Assembly (NCBI GenBank): GCA_040357565.1
Contig: JBDODJ010000004.1
Strand: one strand, 5' to 3'
DNA length: 64,000 bases
Origin: Cercozoa sp. M6MM
Lineage: Eukaryota > Endomyxa: Ascetosporea
Made by a program: the position numbers and the translations under genes. The stretch's first letter is position 1; each line of letters begins with the position of its first letter. Shown in pieces: positions 36,614-46,873 of the stretch. Under the pieces are notes generated by a model, which saw only the letters and a list, made by a program, of their open reading frames with translations, ran no database searches and was not told where the DNA came from.

Positions 36614-38831
36614 ATGCAGCTTATGCGTTGTTTTGGCGCGTATGGACGCAGATGCGCATCATCACTTGCGGCCGATGGCGGAGTTGTGCACAGGCAGCGT
36701 TTGCAGAGCTTTCTAAAGCGCGTTCATCCGGATCTGCTTCGCGCCAGTGCCACCGTAGCTGTGCATCAGACAAACTCTAACTCACTGGTATGCACAAACC
36801 TCCGTATCTTCCTGTTGGCTTCGAGTAGTGGTGTTTCTGCAGACTAAACTGAATTCGCTGCTCGATTTTGCCGAGCGCGCGCAGCAGGAAGACTTGCGCC
36901 GCTTAGGCGCAGTGCCGGCACAAACACGCTTGTCGTTTTATGTGCGCACCGATGATGGTATCGCATGGCACATCCGATGGTTAGTATATAAGTTACCTTT
37001 TTGCAGGCAAATTCGAGAAGGAAGAAGTTGACGTGCTATTCCCGAATGCACAGACTCGGCAGGTGTGACTGTCTTTTTGATGTGTTTCAGTACGTTTTAT
37101 GGTTTTACAGGTGGACCGTCCTGGTGTACGACGTACAGCTAACCTGGTGATCGCGCAGTTGAGTCGACTCGCAGGCGGCTCCGAGGACAGTTGTCCCGCA
37201 AGTACCCCGACTACCTGTCGAGGAGATGACGATCTCACCGACAGTGGTGACACCATGGAGGACGCGCGGTCTTCCCTCGCGTCCGAGTTTGGTCTAAGCG
37301 GTCCTGCTGCACCTCCTCGTGCTGCTGCTCAGCAGCAGCAACCGAAATGGACTCGGGAGACGGCAGTGCACGTCGATGATGAAGGTCTCACCACACGTGC
37401 ACCAAGGTACCTCACTGTGCTGCTTCTTTGGCGTTGCGCACGTGTGCATATGCGCAGACGTAAACGAAAACAAGTGAAACGCAAAGCCGATACGCCAACG
37501 TACTTTTTTAATAGGATTTGGTCCAATATTGGGATTCGTGTGTGTCTACTGGCACAGATGGCACGAAACCAATGATATCACGGCTAACGAAACTGAAGAG
37601 AGCTACTTCCGCCGACTGCTGGAGGTACTAGCGGCGAAGCATGTGCTCTTGTGTTGTCTCTTTGTTAGTGTGCATGTTGTGTTTAAATAGCAAGACTTTG
37701 AGCGACGTGACGAGATGCAGCGTCGCATGCAGTTCCCAACTCAGTTCGAGGTACTGCATTATGTCAGAGACAGATAAATTTCTGTCACTTAAATTGCACA
37801 GGACCAGGGTGACACAAGTGACGCTCCTGTTGACATCGCAAGCTGGTTTAGAAGGGTATTATGTCGTTTTTCCTTGTTTGGTCCGTCATATGGGGTGTGT
37901 TTGCACAGCGACAGGCCGCCGGCTTGCACGGTTTCGATGAACTGCTTTCCGATGAGCAGGTAGCTTAGGAAATAGCTTCGGCCTTTAAAGTGCGTACCAA
38001 GCGAAATTGTGCACTTTCGTCATTCTTGCGTGTACAGAGAAGATCGGCGCTGCGTGCTCTGATCAACGCAGCTCAGGACACTGGGCTCGCGTCCCTACCA
38101 TCACTGCGTCTGTGGCAGGACGTGCGCATTGTCTTCTCGCTCGGCGAGTGGGATGGTAGGCTTCCCTTGCTTGTACTGCTGTGGTTGACGCCTGTACATG
38201 TTTTGTGCAGTGAGACACCGTGCAGGCGAGACTGAGAATTATTTTGACGTTCCTCCACTCGGCAGCTCTGATTTGCTTACCGTACTTTTAGTGCTTGTCT
38301 CTCTTCTTGTGTTCACTAAAAACACCTGTTTAAAGGATCAGTCCGAGTCTGTTGACGTCCATGAGCGTCTGTGGCACGTATTACTACGTCTTCCCAGTTA
38401 ACCAGTAAATCGATTACATTTGCAAGCACAGGAAATGTCACAGCGCGAGTTAGTGGTGCCCTACGATTTCAACGCATCTGAGTTGTCGCAGTTTCTGCAA
38501 CGCTTCCTTAACACTGCTGTTATGCGCTTCCACTCTCGAAGGTAGTTTTGACTTGTTTGTGTTAATGTATGTACTTATATGCACACACGCCGGTTTTTGT
38601 CTGTAGGGACGCATATCTGGCCGTGCTGGGCGATCAGTTCGACATGGATTACAGTCTGGCCTCTCCCAACTCCAACTCAGTCGTAACGATGGGATCGCTG
38701 CGCGATGATCGCAGGTACTGAATTTTGCTCGTTTCTCCAAGTTTGTTAATACCTGCAAGCCTTGCAGCGAGCAAGAGCTCGACCGCCTGCAGCAGCGCCG
38801 GCGGCGACCACAGCGACAGCGACGGCGATAG
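36614..38831 (+). CDS. TCAIM-like protein with DUF4460 (J-like) domain, probably mitochondrial
   Basis: The start is ATG 36614, with ATG 36623 as an in-frame alternative. The leader MQLMRCFGAYGRRCASSLAA is Arg-rich and amphipathic, as in mitochondrial presequences. RLQSFLKRVHPDLLR with NSLQTKLNSLLDFAER follows and matches the DUF4460 pattern (HPD in a degenerate J-like helix), then LSFYVRTDDG. Later exons give KFEKEEVDVLFPNAQTRQ, a Gln-rich low-complexity patch (about 37330), DFERRDEMQRRMQFPTQFE, ALRALINAAQDTGLASLPSL and VVPYDFNASELSQFLQRFLN. It ends LQQRRRRPQRQRRR, TAG 38829-38831. Vertebrate TCAIM is mitochondrial; its molecular activity is poorly known, and no function is assigned here. 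Confidence 0.6.
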
Positions 38832-39072
38832 TTGCTCCGGCCGACTCGCTCAGTCGTACGCGCTTGGTCACGGCGTGCACGATATCGATACGATAGATTG
38901 ATTGGGCCCGGGATCAACGCAAAGCGGCCTACAGACAGCGCGTCTGTGCGTAACTTCTGCGCCTACTATATACACATGCTCGCTTTTCGTGGGTAGTAGA
39001 ACTCGACTTCGGGTCGGTTAGTTACGGCGACGTACACGATATGTGCCATTCGCGTCGCCAACTGTATTTAAG

Positions 39073-40730
39073 CTAGGCCTCGTCCCAGTCGACGTCGTCT
39101 TCGTCTGCTGGCTCCTGCAGTTTGAGATCGCGACCTACGGAAAGAAAAAGGATCTCAATCCCAGACACAAGGGAGAGGAAAGGAAAGCATACCGTCGGCA
39201 GGGAATTCGTGCACCTTGTCCAAATCGAGGTAGCAGAATCGGATGGCCTCCATCATGATCTCAGGCAACTCTTCGTCGTCTTCGCCTTGCACGACAAAGC
39301 CGAAGTCGAACACGGTGGTGCTGATGCTTTCCTTGACACCAGCGAGCGCACGTCGCGCCGGGTAACCGAACTTGTGCACGTCGATCTGGATCTCGAACCA
39401 CCTGTTGCGAGGAACACATCGGTACAGATCGGACACAGCAGGATGCTAAGTAGCGTACTTGAACGGCTGTTTGCTTTTGTAGAAGGAAGATGACGTGCGC
39501 GCCAGGAAGGGTTTCGCATTGTTGCCCGACACCTGCAGGTCGTGCGAGATGCGTTGCTAACTCCTCAGATAGAATAACGAGCATACCAAACGCCGTGTCA
39601 GCATGGAGAAATCAGTTTGTGCAATATTCAATGCGCGTGCAATGACCTAAGACATAGGAGCATATGAGTATACTACACTGTGTGTACCAGAAGCGGGATA
39701 GTGGTACCTTGAAACGCTTGCGCAGCGGCGCTTCGGAGTGTGCGAACACGAAGCGACGCAGCAGTCGCACCGCCGCACGTTCGGCATCGTGGTCACAGTC
39801 GCGCGAGTCAGCTGGCAGGAAAGTGGACACACAGTACAGAGAGAAACTCGGCACTTTCGTCGACGGTGTGTACAAAAAAGGAAGGTACTGGCCTCGGCGT
39901 TAAGCATTTCTTGGCGCACTTCGTCGGTCAAACGAGCGAAGAACTGAACAAAACACAGAGTAAGAACAAAGGGTGCTTTTGGAATGAAAGGGACACAAAG
40001 TGAGGCAAAGGATACCACGAGAGAGTATGACTCGCCGTCAGTCTTGCTACCACCGAACAAGGGTGTCGGCGGGTAGTAGTCTGGAATTTGCACGTTGACT
40101 ACGATGGTGCGTGGCATGCCAACGCGTCTGTCCTCCTCGGTCGCCTGCAGAGAGATAAAAGTTAAAAAACACCTGACTCATGGAAACAACAGCTGCTACC
40201 TCAGGCAAGTCGAAAAACCTCGCAATATTCTCTGAGGACGAAGATCCAAACATTTACACTACGCATGGTTGTGTTGGTGGGTGTGAACGTGGATTACCGA
40301 TCTTTTCACTGGACTTAAAGGTGTCGCATCCCCAAACCTGTCTCCCCAAGCAATATAAAATCACAAGCGTGGGCACAAAAAAGCACTCACTTCGAGAAGC
40401 GAGTCGGCACTTTGCTCCTTGCGGCCATGCGTCGCGTAGTCGGGTCCCACGCGCACGCGGAAATTGCTGCCCGAACTGCAAACACACAAACTCACATATC
40501 ACAACAGCATGTACAGACGCTGAAGCTACAGCGAGTACCTGTTGGTCCACGAGTGCGGTGACAGCTCCTCCAGTGTGTCGGGCGACAACTGGAAACTGTA
40601 GTCGGCACCCTACAGTCCATACAATGCAGAGGATCATAGAAACTGAGTCAGAGAAGGACGCTCTACCAGCGCGGTGTCATGATCCACGCGCTGGATCGTC
40701 GCGCTTGGTTGCAGCAACTCGGCCATCTGT
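39073..40730 (-). CDS. DUF1336 (EDR2_C-like) protein
   Basis: The start is 40730-40728 (MAELLQPSATIQRVDHDTAL). Exons then give GADYSFQLSPDTLEELSPHS, NFRVRVGPDYATHGRKEQSA (the FRVRVGP motif of DUF1336) and RTIVVNVQIPDYYPPTPLFG with SKTDGESYSLV. Next come FFARLTDEVRQEMLNAE, ERAAVRLLRRFVFAHSEAPL, FKVIARALNIAQTDFSM, and the closing block WFEIQIDVHKFGYPARRALA with FDFGFVVQGEDDEELPE. The family's last helix-strand block has the same order (LEVDVDIGSS..A). It ends with an acidic tail, PADEDDVDWDEA, stop at 39075-39073. In plants this domain closes the START-PH protein EDR2. Here no START domain is visible and the protein is short, as in many protist homologues. A lipid-related role is inference. Confidence 0.75.
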
Positions 40731-41282
40731 GGGCGCAGCAACATCGCATAATAAAAAAAAATCATACAACCCAGAAAACTCGGTGGTCGCCATCTCTTCA
40801 ACCAAACACGCGAAAAAACGTGCGATACACAGCGTGTCACACCCCACACGTCACTGAAACAGCACCCACACACCACTGGCACCAGCTGGTAATGCAGAAA
40901 GCGATTTGCCACGAGAGAAACAAAACGTGAAGATTTTGCCTACCTGCAGCACGGGTTGCCTTGATTGGCCGCTCAATGCAACAGAACGACACTAAAGCGT
41001 ACGTCTGTGCCTGCAGGGCACAACTTCTTCTCTTGCATTTTTGTTAAGGCTGCGCAGCATTGGTCGCTGATTCGAGCTTGACCAGTGATTCGCCACAGGA
41101 TGATTTGATCATTAAAATCTAAGTTATTATAGTGCACGACTGCATATATAAGAGTAGGCAGCATTGGGAGGCACTCCCGCCAAAATAGAGGCTGTTTTTT
41201 GTTCCCTGGGCGCCCAGAAGGTGCCTGCACAGCCCAGCGTTTATACTTTATGGCTGGTATTAATCCGGTGCCGACAAGGGCG
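40731..41282. promoter_or_regulatory. Divergent promoter region, DUF1336 gene / PARP
   Basis: These 552 bp lie between opposed start codons. They contain an E2F-like motif at 41175-41185 and otherwise nothing I can name. Confidence 0.4.
41175..41185 (-). promoter_or_regulatory. Candidate E2F/DP binding site upstream of PARP
   Basis: The plus strand reads TCCCGCCAAAA; its complement TTTTGGCGGGA matches the E2F consensus TTTSSCGC. It sits about 100 bp 5' of the PARP start. Matching by eye only. Confidence 0.35.
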
Positions 41283-42759
41283 ATGTCGGAACACAAGTTC
41301 CAGTAAGTTGTCATTGAACAAGTGAAGAACCAGAGTTTTTGGCACTGCTTTTTGTGGTGGTGTATTGATACTACTTTGCAGCATCGAGTACGCCACGACA
41401 GGCCGCGCTGGCTGCAAGTACTCAAATTGCAAAAAGAAGATCGTCAAAGGAGCGCTGCGCGTTGCACGCGAAGTGTATGTCACCATGTCCTGACGAAGAA
41501 GAGTGAGTTGAGTTTGATGGAACATATCACAGGCCAAATCCGTTCGACCCGGATGGCAGCGACACGACTCTAAAGTGGTACCACCCGACGTGCTTCTTTG
41601 TCGCACAGCTTCGCGTGCGCAAGGTACCATGTCGTGTTTGAGTACACATGAGGTACCTTGCGTCACACTGTGTACACATGAGGTAGGGCACGCGCAAGCT
41701 GTCGTCGACGGAGGATTTTGAAGGCGACACCAGCGGCATCGACAGCGAGGACATTCGTCTCGTGCAACGTCTGTACAATTCTTTATACTGTTAATCTACT
41801 CTTGTTCCTTTGTGTATAAAGTATTACCTTCCTTCCCATTAGGATCGACGGTGAGACTCTGTGGACCACGACTGATGTCGACGAGTTCCGTTCGATGAAG
41901 GACACGCCAGACAAGCTCGGAGACGACGATGGCGAACACCAAGTATAATCTATCCTGTACACTGTTCTATAACTGTTGTGATGTGACCTTCCAGGTAACT
42001 GGCAAAAAGCGCACCAAGGCGCCTGTCGAGGAGGACACGAAACGTCGTCGCGGCCGGTCCGGCAAAACCGTCGTTGAGGCTGAAGAGGAGGTGCGCCCTC
42101 TTTCGACCTTGTACTGTTTCAACCCCATGTCTTACCTTGTTTTGCCCGTTTCCCCGACAGTCGGATGTGCTGGAGGCAGTGTCACTCGTGCTGACAGGCA
42201 AGGTGCCGGGTCACACGGCCGCTGCCTTTGGAAAACTCGTGACTGGTATGTACACACACGTTGTACTTTGTCCATGTTGGACGGTACAGGTGTTCCTACA
42301 AATTTAGCCAATGGTGGCCAAGTACTTAAGTCAATGTCCAAGAAGTGCGAGGTGTTGGTGCAGTCTCCTTAAACCCACTAGGCCCTCCTTACCCTTACCC
42401 CCCCCCCCCTCCCCACGCGCTCAGGTGTGCGGCGATCGCGGTGTCGGTACGGGCAAGTACAACAAGGCTTTAGACTACGAAATCCCTGTCGTTACTCCCG
42501 AGTACTATTCAAGTGGAGCCCCGCTCGATCACTACGACTTTCTTCCTTACTCCTGGATATAGGTGGGTGCTGCACTCAATTCGAGACGGTGAGAAGAAGG
42601 AACTTGATGCCTACCGTATCGACGTCGAGAGTGAGGACGACCAGGAGGAGGATGAGGACAGCAAGGAGCAGGACACAGAGGAGACAGACGGCCCGGTGTT
42701 GGAAGGTCTCGTTATGGCACTCACCGGCAAAGTTGACGGGTACTTTGCCACCTTACCCC

Positions 42760-42809
<50 letters not shown>

Positions 42810-45800
42810 CACACACACCCGTTATTTTCACCCCCTCCCCCGGACAGTATGACGCGCGACGAGTTCGAATCCAAAGTGGAAGCCGAAGGCGGCTCTCTGA
42901 GCTACACCGTGACGCGCAAGTGCTCGCTGCTGGTACTGCCTCTTAATTGGGTACATAGGTGGTACAAATGGACGGTGGTTTTGGGTAGCTGTGTGGACAC
43001 AACGGTCGCGGCACCTCAAAGTTTCAGAAGGCGCAGAAGCAGGGCCTGCCGATCTTGATGCCGGAGTTCGTTTCTCTATTGTACTCCCTCCCCGCCTTAA
43101 CTCTTTACCCCCCCCCCCCCCCCCGCACAGGTGGGCACTGCACTCGATCCTGGCCGGCAAGCAGCTGGACAAGAGTGAGTACAAGTACGTGTTCGGCCAG
43201 GCACCACCTGCTGCGCCCACGCCAGTCGCCAAGCAGCAGCAGCAGGATGACCCGCAAGAGGAAGAGACTGCTGAGACGCCTGAGCCTGTACATACTGACC
43301 CTTGTCTACGTTACCTTTGACTTCTCAATTGTCTAACTGACTGACTGACTGACTGACTGATTGATTGACTGGACTGACAGATGGAAGACGATGACGAGGC
43401 TGAGGAGGAACCGTTCGAGTTGCCGTCGCCTGCCTCGACACGTGTCTCGACGTAGCTTTACTCTGGGAGAGGCTGCTGAGGGTACAATAGACATGTGTGC
43501 GGTAGTGTCACCAAGCGCAGCAAGGGCAAGACGGCACCGGTGGACGAGGACATGCCGAACGCTGACCAGTACACTGTTGTGCGCGATGACGCCGGTGTTG
43601 TGGTATACCCCTTCTTACATCCCCTACCCCTAACTGACCCTCTTGTGAGCAGTGGCACGCCATGACGAACCAGACCAACATCAGCAACAACAACAACAAG
43701 TACTATCTGCTGCAGCTGCTCAAGCACAACAGCGGCGCCTACTGGACCTTCTTCAAGTGGGGCCGTGTCGGCAAGGTAGCCTCCTCCCCCCCCCCCCCAC
43801 ACACACACACCTATCTTTTAATACTCCTTGTGTGACAGGTGAATGGGTCCAACCCGAAGAAACACGGTAGTTTCGAGGCGGTACATTCTCTATTGATCAC
43901 AATGGATGTGTGGATATAGTTTATCTGTGTCTGTGTCTGTATGTGTTAGGCCAAAGCCTTCTTCTGCAAGCAGTTCCAGTCCAAGACAAAGAACAGCTTC
44001 CCGTACTCTTTGCTTTTCTTGTTTATCCCACCCTTTACCCCCGTGTAGTGTGTCGTTTGCCGACTTTGTGCCGCACCCGAAAAAGTACACACTGCTGCCG
44101 CAGAAGTGTAGGTTTTTGCTCTTTGTTCTCTTTGTGCACTTACCCTCTCCCACCCCACAGTCGGTGCCGATTCAGACGTAGAGAGTGAAGATGGTATTCT
44201 TTGTCTGGATTTTCGTCCCTCCCCCAGACCCCCTCACCTTCAGAGGAGGAAGAGGAGAACAAGGTGGTCAAGGGGCCGTGCACACTGTCGGCGAATGTAC
44301 AGGACTTTATCGGACGAATCTTCGACACTGCTGTATCCTTACCCCCCCCCCCCCCCCCCCCCGCGCCCGTCTCCTTCTCCACCCTCCTTTAACTGCTTGC
44401 TTCCAGGCACTAGACAACACGCTGCGCGAGCTGTCCTACGACTCGTCGAAACTGTAGCCGCTTCTTTGGGGGTCTGTTGTTGCAGTAGGGTAAGGTTGTT
44501 TGTGTGTGTGTGTGTGCAGTCCTCTGGGCCTGCTACATAGCGAGGTGCTGGACGAGGCGCTCGAGGCTCTGTACTATACCCTAGTGACTCTATATTTTTG
44601 GACTGATGTTGTGTTCAGGACGGATTTGGAGAAGGCGATCGACAAGAAGAAGGCGCGTTCGACGATCGAGCGACTGAGCAGTCGGTTTTACACGCTGATT
44701 CCGCACGACTTTGGCATGGCGCGCCTGCCTCTCATTGGTGTCGCCTACCTCATTACCTACTTCTTGCTCCCTTACCCCCCCCCCCTTGATAGACACCAAA
44801 GAAACGGTAAAGGCCAAGGTCGAAATGATCGAGGAGCTGCGCGACATGAAGATTACGACAACCTTGCTGAAGAAGGGTAGGCCTTACCCCTCCTCTTGTT
44901 ATCGTTACCCCCTTGTAACCTTTTTGCTGGTCTCTCTACCCAGACAAGAAGAAGGAGGACACGCGGCATGACCTGGACATTCTGGCTGACAAGCTGCAGT
45001 GCGGCCTGCGTGCACTTGACTCGGTTTGCGATCTCTTTTGTGTGCGTTTTAAGGGGCGGAGTTGTGTTCATGTGTTTATCCATGCAAACAGAGTATCGAG
45101 GAAGACAAGACGCTGCTTGAACTGGTGGAGGAGTACGTGCGCAACACACACGGCGAGACACACACCTGGAAGATGAAGGTATATAAGTGTGTATGTATGT
45201 GAATGTATGTAAAGATTGGTATGGTTTGAAGGTCAAGTACGTCCTTGAGGTGCAACGTGACGGTGAGAGCAATCGCTTCAAGAAACGCTGCGAGGATGCT
45301 CCGTCGGTACCTCTAGCCCCTTTCTCTATCAAAAATATCCTCCATCTACTCTGTTTGCCTGCTTGTGTGCTCAGTTGAAGGAGAACCGCATGATGCTGTG
45401 GCACGGTTCGCGCATGACCAATGTACGGTGGTCACATATGACTCTAACAGCGTGGCTGGCAAGAGGGTACATTGTGCCATGTGTGCAGTGGGTCGGCATT
45501 CTCAAGGAAGGTTTGCGTATCGCGCCGCCGTCTGCTCCTGTCACTGGTGTGTTATATATATATATATACATATTTATATTCCCTCCAGGTTACATGTTCG
45601 GCAAGGGCGTCTACCTGGCCGACGCGGCCAGCAAGTCGTCGCAGTACACGCATTGGCACCTGTCCGAGGTAACCTCATTGTGTGCATTATATTTGTATAA
45701 TGTATAAACCTACAACGTGCAGAACACGGGCGCCATGCTGCTTTGCGAGACTGCACTGGGCAAATTGGTACAGTGTCCCTCGTGTGTTTGTTTCCTGTAT

Positions 45801-46271
45801 ACACATCTGAGCATGTCTGCTGATAGGACACACGTGGCCATGCCGACTCGCGCCTGCCGCGCACGTTGAAGGGCGACTCCTGCTTTGGTATGCNNNNNNN
45901 NNNNNNNNNNNNNNNNNNNNNNNNNNNNNNNNNNNNNNNNNNNNNNNNNNNNNNNNNNNNNNNNNNNNNNNNNNNNNNNNNNNNNNNNNNNNNAGCGCAT
46001 GGCAACCTGCGAGACGCCCCCCCCACAACCCCCCCCCCCCCCAGGCATAACTTTTCTTTGTGGTTTGGGAAATTGAATAGGCCAAGGCATGCGCACGCCC
46101 GATCCATCGCAGGAGACCACGGTGCGTGACGGTGTGCGCGTCCCAAGAGGCAAGCTTATTGACAGCGAGGTCGAGGACACCTCGCTGCGCTACAACGAGT
46201 ATATTGTCTACGACGTCGCGCAGGTTGCCATGCGCTACCTCGTTGTGTTCGAGTTCGACTACTCCGACTAA
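41283..46271 (+). CDS. Poly(ADP-ribose) polymerase: one zinc finger, two BRCT domains, WGR, regulatory and ART domains
   Basis: DNA-damage-activated ADP-ribosyltransferase of PARP1/2 type. ATG 41283 joins over GTAAGT to [20 protein letters not shown], a PARP zinc finger completed by KWYHPTCFF. After a Lys/Arg-rich linker there are two BRCT units: [15 protein letters not shown] (about 42170) with [16 protein letters not shown], and [15 protein letters not shown] (about 42700) with [20 protein letters not shown]. Each is followed by a WxLHSI segment ([18 protein letters not shown]). The WGR domain reads [20 protein letters not shown] then GRVGK (about 43695-43776). The helical domain gives [16 protein letters not shown] and [20 protein letters not shown]. 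The catalytic H-Y-E triad is present: LWHGSR (45404), ASKSSQY and YNEYIVYD (46191). Stop TAA 46269-46271. The 100-N gap at 45894 falls inside an intron after SCFG. Confidence 0.9.
42767..42822. repeat. (CA)n microsatellite in a PARP intron
   Basis: CA run within the second BRCT coding interval, between a GTACTT donor and the exon starting at the acceptor near 42846. Confidence 0.85.
43336..43380 (+). repeat. (CTGA)n tract at the end of a PARP intron
   Basis: CTGACTGACTGACTGACTGA continuing to TTGACTGGACTGACAG at the acceptor. The unit matches the general branch-site form yTnAy. Confidence 0.8.
45894..45993. other. 100-N assembly gap in a PARP intron
   Basis: Bounded by a GTATGC donor at 45888 and coding resumption at [11 protein letters not shown] near 46081. 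The protein reads across without loss. Confidence 0.95.
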
Positions 46272-46289
46272 ACCGAATCAATTGCGTTG

Positions 46290-46529
46290 TGTTACAGCAT
46301 GATCTACTGTATCCGTGCGGAAGCCACTTTAAGACATACAAAAAAACCTCAAGGGGTGTGGTAGATTTTGATGTGTGTTCACTGGTATTTTGACTGACCA
46401 GCTGATGTCAAGCAAGCAGATGGATTTTCTCTTTTGCCAACTGGCAGACTCAATCTACACGGACAGGCTTTCAGACAGGTCCAGTCACAGCTCTATCGGC
46501 AGCACTACCACAGAGCCACAAACTCTTAG
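46290..46529 (+). repeat. Composite interspersed repeat copy (LTR head plus second module)
   Basis: The first about 110 bp match the head of the 21421 solo-LTR candidate (TGTTACAGCATGA, CTACTGTATCC, GCGGAAGCCAC, GATTTTGATGTGTGTTC). The next about 130 bp match 23900-24029. It begins only 19 bp after the PARP stop codon, so it probably supplies the PARP 3' UTR and perhaps its polyadenylation region. Confidence 0.75.
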
Positions 46530-46542
46530 ATAGTAGACTGTA

Positions 46543-46747
46543 TGCCCCGGATTGGCGGGGCCCTTTTTTTCTTTGGTCTTGTGGGAAAATCCCTATTGTC
46601 AAAAAAAGTGAAAACTTTCCAGAGGGGTACAGTAACTATCAAACATACCAGACACCCAAAGGCAAATAAGGTCCGTCAAGGAAACTTAGGAAAACCCACA
46701 ACGCCTAACGGTTTGATTTTCATAAACGCGCCGCCAATCCGGGGGCA
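46543..46747. mobile_element. Tc1/mariner-like MITE with TA target duplication
   Basis: A 205-bp non-coding element with terminal inverted repeats. The left end is TGCCCCGGATTGGCGG, and the right end is the complement of TGCCCCCGGATTGGCGG, differing by one C. TA occurs immediately outside both ends (46541-46542 and 46748-46749), as made by Tc1/mariner transposases. It has no transposase ORF, so it would depend on one elsewhere in the genome. Confidence 0.75.
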
Positions 46748-46873
46748 TACCCGCACGAGAGTAACTCGACTAAAGATAGCCATACGTCAGCTAGGGGAGC
46801 TGGACATTCCGCATCGTGCTTCAGTATTGTGTGTCACGGACATAAAGCAGCGCAACAATCACGTCAGCGCGAA

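Noticed and set aside
40973-41425. A 150-residue minus-strand ORF upstream of PARP
   Set aside because: It covers the PARP promoter and first exon antisense, with no domain and no splice logic.
45894-45993. Possible PARP disruption at the N gap
   Set aside because: A GTATGC donor precedes the gap and coding resumes after an acceptor with continuous homology, so the gap is intronic.
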